Shown here one piece after another: positions 38,937 through 46,776 of a stretch of 64,000 nucleotides of DNA (the stretch's first letter is position 1; every line of letters starts with the position of its first letter). Source of the stretch: Novipirellula aureliae (GTDB taxonomy: Bacteria; Planctomycetota; Planctomycetia; Pirellulales; Pirellulaceae); NCBI RefSeq assembly GCF_007860185.1, contig NZ_SJPY01000005.1, positions 572,056-636,055 of the forward strand. The letters are read 5' to 3'. The position numbers and the translations under genes were made by a program. The notes under the pieces were generated by a model. It worked only from the letters and a program-made list of their open reading frames with translations. It searched no databases and was not told where the DNA came from.

Positions 38937-39671
38937 TTGAATGAGGCAGAACGATATTGGAAGCTTTCCGCGGATCCGTTTTCGCCCGATGTTGAAAACT
39001 GGTTCTTTGTGGGGTCTCCGCAACGGGCCGCTCTCGCGCAGTTTGGTTTACGGGTCCCCAAGAAACCACCTGTGATTTCGCTAGTCGCGTCGCCAGCGAA
39101 TGGGACGACGACGCTGCTGAAACATCTTTCTCTGTTTCGTGGAGTGGGCAATACAGCCACCCAATTTGCATTCCTAGGCAAACGCGAAGTAGCGATCCTC
39201 CATGATCGGGTGATTCAGCAAGAAGGCGTTCTCTCGAACCTCAAGTCGCTTGCCAATCGTGGCGTTCACTCGATATGGATGAGTGACTGCTACCATGCAT
39301 GCCTACTGCGGCTAATGCAGAAACTAAAGAATGTTTCTGCATTGACCTTTCTTATTGCGATGAGTCCCGACGATTTTCTCCGCAGCGAAATGCATCTGGG
39401 GACGCTTCCTCCAAAAATCGAGCTTCAACCGATGCCGCTCGATGACACTCGCCAATTCATCTTGCAATCAATGCGCCGCGTCGATGGCGATGCAAGTATC
39501 TTTGCAGAATCAGCGATCGAACGGCTGCATCGGGTTACAGGGGGACGCATCGGAGAGATCGCATGCCTTGCGAATCGCGCCCTGACGCTAGCAGCCCAAG
39601 AGCACTCGCTTAAAATCACGGCTCACACCATCGAGTATTTGACTCGGTTTTACAAACGTCGATCTGCATAA
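38937..39671 (+). CDS. ExeA/TniB-like AAA ATPase with degenerate P-loop
   Basis: The N-terminus (YWKLSADPFSPDVENWFFVG) and overall 244-residue layout match the ExeA/AAA_22 ATPases of secretion and transposition systems. Where Walker A (GxxGxGKT) should be, the sequence is ASPANGTTTLL, lacking the Lys. Where Walker B should be, it reads HSIWMSDCYH. ATP hydrolysis is therefore doubtful. The C-terminal winged-helix-like part ends with TGGRIGEIACLANRALTLA. TTG start. No transposase or secretion genes adjoin. Confidence 0.65.
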   Translation: MNEAERYWKLSADPFSPDVENWFFVGSPQRAALAQFGLRVPKKPPVISLVASPANGTTTLLKHLSLFRGVGNTATQFAFLGKREVAILHDRVIQQEGVLSNLKSLANRGVHSIWMSDCYHACLLRLMQKLKNVSALTFLIAMSPDDFLRSEMHLGTLPPKIELQPMPLDDTRQFILQSMRRVDGDASIFAESAIERLHRVTGGRIGEIACLANRALTLAAQEHSLKITAHTIEYLTRFYKRRSA

Positions 39672-40039
39672 TAACCAGTACACTTGTTCCCAGTCTCTCG
39701 CCTGGGAATGCAACCATTGGGGACTTCTAACTTCCCTGTACGGCTCGAGAAAGCAAGGGCCTCTTACCGGCCCGCTGTTAGGCTAAACCATTTAACGGGC
39801 GGTATTGATCGCATCGACTTGGGGGACGGTTCCGCTTCATGGCGATTTTCTTGGGAAGCGACCCCTTGAACACGATCATCGCGACCGCGACCAATAGGAT
39901 CATGGCGATCATGAACCAAGCAAAAATGGTTGCTGCGTCAACCGTGGGTTTTTAACCTTTGCATCCGCTTGTGGGTTCAGGGAAGAGTCCGGCAACGAGC
40001 GGACTTCATGAGGAACGGTTTCCTTCATGCGGAACCCAT
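39672..40039. other. Intergenic region with repeat-like segments and a small membrane ORF
   Basis: TTCCCAGTCTCTCGCCTGGGAA near 39687-39708 is a hairpin-forming dispersed repeat. A small minus-strand ORF is listed separately. Nothing else recognised. Confidence 0.4.
39778..39912 (-). CDS. Possible 44-residue membrane peptide
   Basis: From ATG at 39910-39912 the minus strand encodes a hydrophobic helix (MIAMILLVAVAMIVF) followed by a basic tail. It lies downstream of the aldose epimerase on the same strand. There is no clear ribosome site and the frame closes shortly upstream. It might be a real small membrane protein or a gene remnant. Confidence 0.3.
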   Translation of the reverse strand: MIAMILLVAVAMIVFKGSLPKKIAMKRNRPPSRCDQYRPLNGLA

Positions 40040-41080
40040 TCACCTCTCGACCGAAAAGCGATGGATTGTCGTTTCTTTGTACACTTCGCCCGGCTTCAGT
40101 AGCGTACTTGGAAAGCTGTCAACGTTGGGAGTATTTGGATATCGCTGCGTTTCGAGACAAAATGCTTCGTGTCCACCAACACCATTGGATCGCCCGTCGC
40201 CAGGCAGAAAGTTTGCTGTATAGAGCTGCATGCCGGGTTGAGTGGTTTCAATTTCGAGGACTCGGCCCGATTGTGGATCGACAACCCGAGCCGCTTGGCG
40301 AAGTTGTCCCGCTTCGCCCCGAACGACATAGCAATCATCATAACCGCTATTGGCACTGACTTGGTCGATGCGGGCACCGAGTGCCGTCGGTGTCGCAAAA
40401 TCCCATGCCGTGCCTTCAATATCCGTGAGTTCCCCCGTCGGAATACAGTCTTTGTCGGTCTTCAAAATTTGGTCCGCGCAAATCTCTGCGACATGATGAA
40501 GCGCCGTACCGCTCAAAGCTCCCGCCAGATTCCAATAAGAATGATTGGTTAAGTTTATGTGTGTTGCCGCGTCCGTCGTTGCGGAATAAACAATCGCTAA
40601 TTCGTTCTGATCGTTCCAGTTGTAATCCGCTGTAACCGAAACGTTGCCGGGATAGCCTTCTTCGCCATCAGGACTAGTGATGGTGAAGCGGACTCCAACC
40701 GTTCCGTTCTCCTGATACGGTTCGGAATCCCAACGCTGGTACGTCAAGCCTTTGTTGCCACCATGCAGGTGATGATCGCCATGATTCTGAGTCAATGAGT
40801 ATTTCTTGCCTCCGATCTCGAACGAGGCGTTGCCGATCCGATTGCAAAACCGTCCAACCGTCGCCCCCAAATAGGGGTGCTCATCGAGGTAGGGTTGCAG
40901 ATTAGTAAACGAGACATTCACATTGTCTCGGTTGCCTTTCGCATCGGGGACAATCACGTCAAGAAGCGTCGCTCCCCAATTCATCAAATACACCTCGTTG
41001 CCGTGAGAATTAACGAGGCAAAAACGAGAGATTTCGAGTCCGGCGTCTGTCGCCCCAAAAATGTCGGTGTTGATTTTCAT
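40040..41080 (-). CDS. galM: Aldose 1-epimerase
   Basis: Mutarotase of the GalM family, interconverting alpha and beta aldoses. Visible are GRFCNRIGNASFEIGGKKY, HLHGGNKGL with a catalytic His, NLTNHSYWNLAG with the second catalytic His, and the catalytic Glu region GHEAFCLETQRYPN. It is 346 residues, full length, and has no signal peptide, so is probably cytoplasmic. It is divergent from the secreted nuclease/phosphatase-fold gene with 74 bp between the start codons chosen here. Confidence 0.95.
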   Translation of the reverse strand: MKINTDIFGATDAGLEISRFCLVNSHGNEVYLMNWGATLLDVIVPDAKGNRDNVNVSFTNLQPYLDEHPYLGATVGRFCNRIGNASFEIGGKKYSLTQNHGDHHLHGGNKGLTYQRWDSEPYQENGTVGVRFTITSPDGEEGYPGNVSVTADYNWNDQNELAIVYSATTDAATHINLTNHSYWNLAGALSGTALHHVAEICADQILKTDKDCIPTGELTDIEGTAWDFATPTALGARIDQVSANSGYDDCYVVRGEAGQLRQAARVVDPQSGRVLEIETTQPGMQLYTANFLPGDGRSNGVGGHEAFCLETQRYPNTPNVDSFPSTLLKPGEVYKETTIHRFSVER

Positions 41081-41154
41081 CAGAGTTGGCTCTTTCGTTA
41101 CAATGGGCGCCGAACGTAAATTCCCTTTTCAAGAACAACTTCAGCGGGATAAAG

Positions 41155-42543
41155 ATGAGAAAAGAGCATCATACCTCGAGACGACTTTGCCGGAAATCAG
41201 GCGTCAAGATCACTGCCGCTGGGATCACTGCCACTGGGATCGTTGCTGCAGCGACCGTTGCTGCTAGGATCGCTACTGCTAGGATCGCTACTGCTGGGAT
41301 CACTGCTGCTAGGATCACTGCTGCTAGGATCACTGCCGCTAGGATCACTGCCGCTGGGATCGTTGCTGCAGCGATCGTTGCTGCAGCGATCGCTACTGCT
41401 CCGGAAGCAACGCAAGCCGAGGACCTGCGAGTGGTTCAAGAACAGGCGACCGAAACGTTCGACCAGCCGAGGGTTCGCTTCGCCACGTTCAACGTTTCGC
41501 TCTACGGCAAGCGGGCGGGCGAAGTCGAGGAGCGACTCAAAACGGGGAACGACCGACAGGCAAACCAATTGGCAAAGATCATCCAATCCGTTCGGCCTGA
41601 TGTGTTGCTGATTAACGAAATCGACTATGACGAAGACGGCAAACTGCTAGATCGGTTTGCCGATCAATACTTGGCGGTTGCAAATCAAAACTTGGAACCG
41701 ATTGAATATCGTTATCGCTACAGCGTACCGACCAACACGGGATTGTCGTCGGATCACGATATCGATGGTGATGCAAAAATCAATCTACCCAATGATGCGT
41801 GGGGTTTTGGCTTGTACGAGGGGCAGTACGCAATGGCGGTGCTCAGTCGTTACGAGATCGACAGAGACTCCATCCGGTCGTTCCAAAAGTTTCGCTGGTC
41901 CGAAATGCCAGCGGCGATGAAACCGGTCGATCCGAAAACAGGCGAAAACCACTACAGCGACCGCGTCTGGAACTTACTTCGCCTGTCGAGCAAGAATCAT
42001 GTCGACGTGCCAATCCGCATCGGCGACCACACGATTCATTTGCTGGCATCGCATCCGACGCCACCCGTCTTTGACGGCGCCGAAGATCGAAATGGATGCC
42101 GCAACCACGACGAGATCCGTTTCTGGTCCGATTACGTTGACAAAACCACGCCAGACTACCACGTCGATGACGTTGGCAAACAAGGGGGGCTGTCAAGCGA
42201 TCAATCGTTCGTGATCGCTGGGGACCTCAACTCGGACCCTCAGCAAGGTGACAGTCGTCAAAGTGGGATCACTCGCCTGCTTGGACTTTCAACGCTGACC
42301 GATCCGGAACCGAAGCAGGGGATGTTCGACCGTGACGGACGGTTCGCTGAAACGCAGCCGCCCGCTTCGACGACGGCTGCGTTTGGAAAGAATGGTGGCA
42401 TGCGAGTCGACTATGTTTTGCCAAGTCGATCGCTGCGGGTGGTCGATAGCGGAGTGTTTTGGCCCGCGTCGACCAGCGGAGCAGCAAGTTGGCTCTCCGC
42501 GTCAGACCATCGCTTGGTCTGGATCGATGTATTGATGCCGTAG
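41155..42543 (+). CDS. Secreted endonuclease/exonuclease/phosphatase-family protein
   Basis: The soluble part (about 100-462) is an EEP-fold phosphoesterase: RFATFNVSLYG, LLINEIDYDEDG (metal Glu), LLASHPTPP, VIAGDLNSDP and SDHRLVWIDV (catalytic Asp-His). ATG at 41155 (GCGGGAT upstream) is chosen because it gives a basic n-region. The hydrophobic core that follows (about 20-80) is made almost wholly of Ala-Ile-Thr pentapeptide repeats from a 15-bp minisatellite, ending in an ATAPEATQA-type cleavage region. It may cut DNA, phosphodiesters or phosphoinositide-like substrates outside the cytoplasm. Confidence 0.82.
   Translation: MRKEHHTSRRLCRKSGVKITAAGITATGIVAAATVAARIATARIATAGITAARITAARITAARITAAGIVAAAIVAAAIATAPEATQAEDLRVVQEQATETFDQPRVRFATFNVSLYGKRAGEVEERLKTGNDRQANQLAKIIQSVRPDVLLINEIDYDEDGKLLDRFADQYLAVANQNLEPIEYRYRYSVPTNTGLSSDHDIDGDAKINLPNDAWGFGLYEGQYAMAVLSRYEIDRDSIRSFQKFRWSEMPAAMKPVDPKTGENHYSDRVWNLLRLSSKNHVDVPIRIGDHTIHLLASHPTPPVFDGAEDRNGCRNHDEIRFWSDYVDKTTPDYHVDDVGKQGGLSSDQSFVIAGDLNSDPQQGDSRQSGITRLLGLSTLTDPEPKQGMFDRDGRFAETQPPASTTAAFGKNGGMRVDYVLPSRSLRVVDSGVFWPASTSGAASWLSASDHRLVWIDVLMP
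41206..41403 (+). repeat. 15-bp minisatellite forming the signal-peptide region
   Basis: About 13 degenerate in-frame 15-bp units of the type GGATCACTGCTGCTA. They encode (A/G)(R/G)ITA pentapeptides. Confidence 0.9.
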
Positions 42544-42567
42544 AGCAGAAAAACGTGAATCGAAAAA

Positions 42568-42606
42568 AAAACGACCCGGTCAGGGAAATCCCCGACCGGG
42601 TCGTTT
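42568..42606. terminator. Strong bidirectional intrinsic terminator
   Basis: AAACGACCCGGTC and GACCGGGTCGTTT form a perfect stem of about 13 bp, extended inward by GGG/CCC pairing, around AGGGAAATCCCC. A-run on the left and T-run on the right let it serve both convergent genes. Confidence 0.9.
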
Positions 42607-42653
42607 CGGTCACGTCTGATAAGGTTATCAGTGTGCTACCTTGTAAGCCTATT

Positions 42654-43571
42654 TCAGCGAACGTAGCTTGCACTGGCCTGAATGACGCGACGCTTGGTTG
42701 TCAAGCTTGCACTTGGGTCAACCACTGGTGCGGGTGGCATGGGAGCCGAGTATTCGACAGGTGCCGATGGCGAAGGAGCCGAGTATTGAGCAGGAGCTCC
42801 GCAGCCACAGCTGCTGCAGCCCGTTTCGCAGCCCGAATCACAACCCATGTCACAGCAGCTGCTACTCTTGCGAATGTTTCCGAACAACTTGCTCAGAAGG
42901 CCACAGCCTTTTGGTCCGCAAGCCGAATCGCAACCGGAGTCACAGCATGGCTCGTACGCTGGCTCGCAAGCTGGCACTTCGCAGCACGAGTCACAAGCGT
43001 TGCTGCTGCAAAGTTTTCCTTTGAAAAGCTTCGACAGCAAACCACCTCGTTTGACGCTTCCGCAGCAACCACTGTCGCAGGAAGAAACCTCACAACCACA
43101 TTCGGGTTGGCAAGGAGCTTCGCAGCCACAGGTTGGTTCCACAGCACATCCACATGCAGGTGCTTCGCAGCCACACGTTGGCTCGAGGCATCCACCGAGT
43201 TTGTCTAGCAATCCGCAGCCTTTAGGACCACAAGGAGCTTCGCAGCCACAAGTAGGTTCGCAAACGGGTTCGGCACATCCACAAACCGGTGCTTCGCAGC
43301 CACACGTTGGCTCGAGGCATCCGCCGAGTTTGTCTAGCAATCCACAGCCTTTAGGACCACAAGGAGCTTCGCAGCCACAAGTGGGTTCACAGGCAACTTC
43401 ACAAGGAGCTTCGCAGCCACAAGTAGGTTCGGCATAGCAGCCGGTATCACAACAGGCGTTCGAGCCACAGCCCTTAACGCCCAACATTCGGTCAAGTAGG
43501 TCGAACCCGAAACTTTGGGTACAGATCGAACTACCAAGGACCAAGGTTAAAGTTAGTATTGTCCGCTTCAT
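42654..43571 (-). CDS. Secreted cysteine-rich repeat protein
   Basis: A signal peptide (TILTLTLVLGSSICTQSFG) is followed by a domain built of CEPTCGCEAP and GPKGCGLLDKLGGC units, with roughly every fourth residue Cys. The tail is Pro/Ala-rich. ATG at 43569-43571 is preferred over that at 43578 because GGGAG is then about 11 bases upstream instead of about 2. Planctomycete cell envelopes are known to be protein-based and rich in cystine; a disulfide-linked surface role is an inference. Two near-identical units of about 140 bp show recent internal duplication. Confidence 0.75.
   Translation of the reverse strand: MKRTILTLTLVLGSSICTQSFGFDLLDRMLGVKGCGSNACCDTGCYAEPTCGCEAPCEVACEPTCGCEAPCGPKGCGLLDKLGGCLEPTCGCEAPVCGCAEPVCEPTCGCEAPCGPKGCGLLDKLGGCLEPTCGCEAPACGCAVEPTCGCEAPCQPECGCEVSSCDSGCCGSVKRGGLLSKLFKGKLCSSNACDSCCEVPACEPAYEPCCDSGCDSACGPKGCGLLSKLFGNIRKSSSCCDMGCDSGCETGCSSCGCGAPAQYSAPSPSAPVEYSAPMPPAPVVDPSASLTTKRRVIQASASYVR
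43120..43400 (-). repeat. Internal duplication of about 140 bp in Cys-rich gene
   Basis: The block from CACACGTTGGCTCGAGGCAT (43172) to CACAAGGAGCTTCGCAGCCA (43229) recurs almost unchanged at 43301-43378, with further partial copies on both sides. Confidence 0.8.
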
Positions 43572-43680
43572 TGGAGCCATTTCTCCCTAAATTGCAATTT
43601 ATGCGGGAAGTTTGTAGCGATGTTTGAAAATTGAAATAGCGGTGCTTCATCGTTCAAGTCACCGATGAGATCCAGTCGCC

Positions 43681-43770
43681 GAACGAAGTCGCCGGCGAGC
43701 ATACCTCAAAAGCTCTCGTCGACTTGCTCTAGCGGGTCGGGTGCGGACACCCGGCCCGCCGACTTCGTTC
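43681..43770. repeat. Nested inverted repeat in intergenic region
   Basis: Outer arms GAACGAAGTCG (43681-43691) and CGACTTCGTTC (43760-43770) enclose an inner 12-bp stem GCGGGTCGGGTG (43732) and CACCCGGCCCGC (43748), with one G-T pair. It lies in the 700-bp gap between the Cys-rich gene and the first PQQ gene. Confidence 0.7.
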
Positions 43771-44282
43771 AGCATGTCGATCCTTTCTTGACTTCGTCGA
43801 TTTTGGCGGATCCGTACAACTTCGCCGCCCATCAACACGTTCAAAGGCTCGCTTTTTCAATCCAATAAATCATCTGTTTTCTTCCGGCATCCAGTACCGG
43901 AAGCACATTTGGGTCATTCCGCTGCCAAATGTCACTTTGAGTGTTTCAAGGCGACGTTCCTTAGCGGGACAATAACGATATCGGCGGAGAACCGGTCAAG
44001 ATTCACTGTTCCGAGCGATTTTCACACGTTTGGAAGGCTTTGACGACTAGAGAAGAATCTCCCAATCTTCTCGTTCAGCCAGTCGTGCCTGTTGTTCTGC
44101 TAGACTGTTGATTACAATCATCACAGGGTGCCAGCGAGAAGATGAAAACGCCTCTTCCGAGTACTGCTTGCTGACCACCCATTATCATACTGGCGTTTTC
44201 GACTGTTTCGGTAAACTCACCATCACTCGACCAAGATCACCGTCCATCTGTCTCTGTTGACGATCCTCCGAACGAGAACCTA
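43771..44282. other. Intergenic region without recognised gene
   Basis: One short hairpin CTTCCGG/CCGGAAG at 43881-43903. No ORF with family features. It must hold the promoter of the following PQQ gene, which I could not assign. Confidence 0.4.
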
Positions 44283-46601
44283 GTGAAAACAACCATGAAA
44301 TCCGTTTCCATACGACGAACTTTGGCAGCCATTTCGTTTGCCATCGTAATAGTAACGTTCTCCGGCCTGCTAGCTTCGCTAGCGTCTGCCCAAGACCAAA
44401 ATCCTGCAGCCCAACAAACCAGCCATGCGGATTGGCCCTATTGGCGAGGTCCAGCGTTTGACGGCAGTGCAGACGCGACCGGCTTGCCCGAGGATTTTGA
44501 CCCCCAAGGCGGTGACGGCAGTAACCTGATCTGGAAACGAGAAGATCTGGGCGGGATTTGCACGCCGATCGTCATGGATGGTCGTTTGTACACAATCCAG
44601 CGTGCGGATGAAGGAACGGCAACCGAAGCCGAACGCGTCGTTTGTCTCGATGCGGCAACGGGCGAAACGCTCTGGGAAAACCGCTACAATGTATGGCTTT
44701 CCGATGTTCCCGCCGAGCGAATCGGTTGGGCCAGTGTGGTGGGTGATGCCGAATCGGGCAACGTTTATGCCCTCGGTGCTTGTGGCCTCTTTCTCTGCAT
44801 CGATGCGAAATCTGGCGAAACCGTCTGGAAAACGCCGCTACAGGAACAATACGGCCTGCTTAGCACCTACGGTGGGCGAACCAATTTTCCGGTCATCCAC
44901 GAGGATTTGGCAATTATCAGCGGTGTGCTGATCAACTGGGGAGAATACGCCAAGCCGAATCATCGTGTGATCGCTTTCAATAAAATGACCGGCGAACCCG
45001 TTTGGATCAGCGGGACCAAGGATTTGCCGGAGGACACGACTTACTCCGCTCCCAGTTTGGTCACGATCGATGGCCAACGCCAATTGATCCTCGGTGCAGG
45101 CGACGGAGCGATTTGGGGTTTCCAACCTCGTACGGGGAAACCGCTTTGGCATTACGATTTATCAAGACGCGGAATCTACGCCACGCCTTTGGTTGTCGGG
45201 AAGATGGTGTTCGCGACGCAAAGCGAAGAAAACATCGACGGCCGTTCGATGGGAGCCGTGGTCGCCTTGAAAGTCTCTGGCAGTGGCGACGAAACCAAGG
45301 TTGAAGAGGTCTGGAAGCGAGAAGACGTGGTAGTCGGTTACAGCGAACCCGTTGTCATCGGAGATCGTTTGTACGTGGTCGATGATCGCTGTAAAATGTG
45401 GATCTTCGACATGGCGACGGGCGAACCCATCATCGAACAGAAGAGTTTTCTAAGCAGCCGCCAACGAAGTGCATTGTTGACCGCCGATGGGAAAATCTAT
45501 GTGCTCAGCGAAAATGGACCGTGGGCCGTTCTGGCACCGACCGATGACGGCTTTGAAGTACTCAACAAAGGCCGGATTCGCGATACGCAGTTCTCGGGCT
45601 CGCCAATCGTCGCCGATGCCAAACTCTACTTCCCAAGCTCGACTTGTTTGTACTGCGTGGGTGGCGAAAATAGTTCGCAAACGCCGGTGGATATGGCAAG
45701 TTCGATCGGCGAAGAAACTCCTGTGACTGAAAATGAGCAAGCGACTCAGTTTCTCGTCGTGCCAGCCGAGGTGATTGTCAAACCAGGTGAATCGGTCGAT
45801 TTTTCGATCCTGGCGTACAATTCGCTGGGCCAGAAAGTGGAAACACCGCCTGGAGTTCGGCTCTCGGTACAGGGTCCAAGTGGTCAACAGGTGGGAACGA
45901 TCGAAGGAACTCGGTTCACGGCTGCCAAGGACGTCGCCCACACCGGAGCCACAATCCGAGCGACCATGGGCGATGCAGCGGAAACGGACTCAACCGGTGT
46001 GGCGCGTGTTCGTATTGTCCCTGATCTGCCTTGGAAGTTCACCTTTGACGGACTCAGCGACCCGCCGCTTTCGTGGGTGGGAGCGAGATATCGACACATT
46101 ATCAAACCGATCGATGGCTCACCCGCCCTGGTCAAAATCACGACGATTCCCAAGGGAGCGAGAAGCCGTGCGATGATGGGACCAAGCGATTTGTCCGAGT
46201 ACACGATTACCGCCGATGTCCGAGGTGCTCGAATGAACGAAAAACTGCCCGATATCGGCGTCAGCGCTCATGGTTATGTCCTCGACTTGATGGGGATTAG
46301 CCAACAATTGCAAATTCGAACCTGGGCGGCACAACTGCGGATGGCCGAGACGATTGCCTTCCCTTGGCAGGAAGACCGGTGGTATCGAATCAAACTGAGA
46401 GCGGAGATCGAGGGCGAGCCGCCTGCGGCCGTTGCCGTGCTAAAAGGCAAGGTATGGCCAAAGGAAGAAACGGAGCCCGACGAATGGACGATCACCGCTC
46501 GCGACGAATCGCCAAATCTGCACGCCAGCCCCGGTTTGTACGGAAACGCAAAGGATGCGGAGATTTACATCGACAATGTCGAAGTCAGAGCGAACGACTA
46601 A
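44283..46601 (+). CDS. Secreted PQQ-like beta-propeller protein with C-terminal LamG-like domain
   Basis: An N-terminal signal peptide (TLAAISFAIVIVTFSGLLASLASA) is followed by a PQQ/BamB-type beta-propeller (about 45-465), with repeats such as CLDAATGETLWENRYNV and CIDAKSGETVWKTPL. A linker near 490-575 looks Ig-like (VIVKPGESVDFSILAYNSLGQ). The last about 190 residues resemble a concanavalin/LamG fold (WYRIKLRAEIEG...IYIDNVEVR). These propellers bind ligands or scaffold complexes and need not bind PQQ. GTG start at 44283, with ATG four codons inside also possible. Followed by a second propeller gene. Confidence 0.82.
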   Translation: MKTTMKSVSIRRTLAAISFAIVIVTFSGLLASLASAQDQNPAAQQTSHADWPYWRGPAFDGSADATGLPEDFDPQGGDGSNLIWKREDLGGICTPIVMDGRLYTIQRADEGTATEAERVVCLDAATGETLWENRYNVWLSDVPAERIGWASVVGDAESGNVYALGACGLFLCIDAKSGETVWKTPLQEQYGLLSTYGGRTNFPVIHEDLAIISGVLINWGEYAKPNHRVIAFNKMTGEPVWISGTKDLPEDTTYSAPSLVTIDGQRQLILGAGDGAIWGFQPRTGKPLWHYDLSRRGIYATPLVVGKMVFATQSEENIDGRSMGAVVALKVSGSGDETKVEEVWKREDVVVGYSEPVVIGDRLYVVDDRCKMWIFDMATGEPIIEQKSFLSSRQRSALLTADGKIYVLSENGPWAVLAPTDDGFEVLNKGRIRDTQFSGSPIVADAKLYFPSSTCLYCVGGENSSQTPVDMASSIGEETPVTENEQATQFLVVPAEVIVKPGESVDFSILAYNSLGQKVETPPGVRLSVQGPSGQQVGTIEGTRFTAAKDVAHTGATIRATMGDAAETDSTGVARVRIVPDLPWKFTFDGLSDPPLSWVGARYRHIIKPIDGSPALVKITTIPKGARSRAMMGPSDLSEYTITADVRGARMNEKLPDIGVSAHGYVLDLMGISQQLQIRTWAAQLRMAETIAFPWQEDRWYRIKLRAEIEGEPPAAVAVLKGKVWPKEETEPDEWTITARDESPNLHASPGLYGNAKDAEIYIDNVEVRAND

Positions 46602-46776
46602 AACAGCAAAACGAGTTCCCTGGCTCCCGCCCGGAGGACCCGATGATGGCAGGTTCACACCCGCCGAGACAATGATACGCGAGGCGGGAGCCTCGATCGC
46701 AGTGCGTCTCCCGGCAAGAGTCTGGGAACGAGCGTTTTTTTGTAAAACCAAGACACCATTTACCAACGATAACTCG
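46602..46776. other. Repeat-like spacer between the two PQQ genes
   Basis: Contains CTCCCGCC...GGCGGGAG and GTTCCCTGG...CTGGGAAC-type complementary segments, similar in core to the hairpin near 39687. It may be a dispersed repeat. Confidence 0.45.

Noticed and set aside
38746..39171. Minus-strand frames overlapping the ExeA-like gene start
   Set aside because: Shadow frames; the plus-strand protein has a clear family pattern over the same bases.
42847..43437. Plus-strand Gln/Ser/His-rich frame opposite the Cys-rich gene
   Set aside because: Antisense reading of the repeat; the minus strand has a signal peptide and ribosome site.
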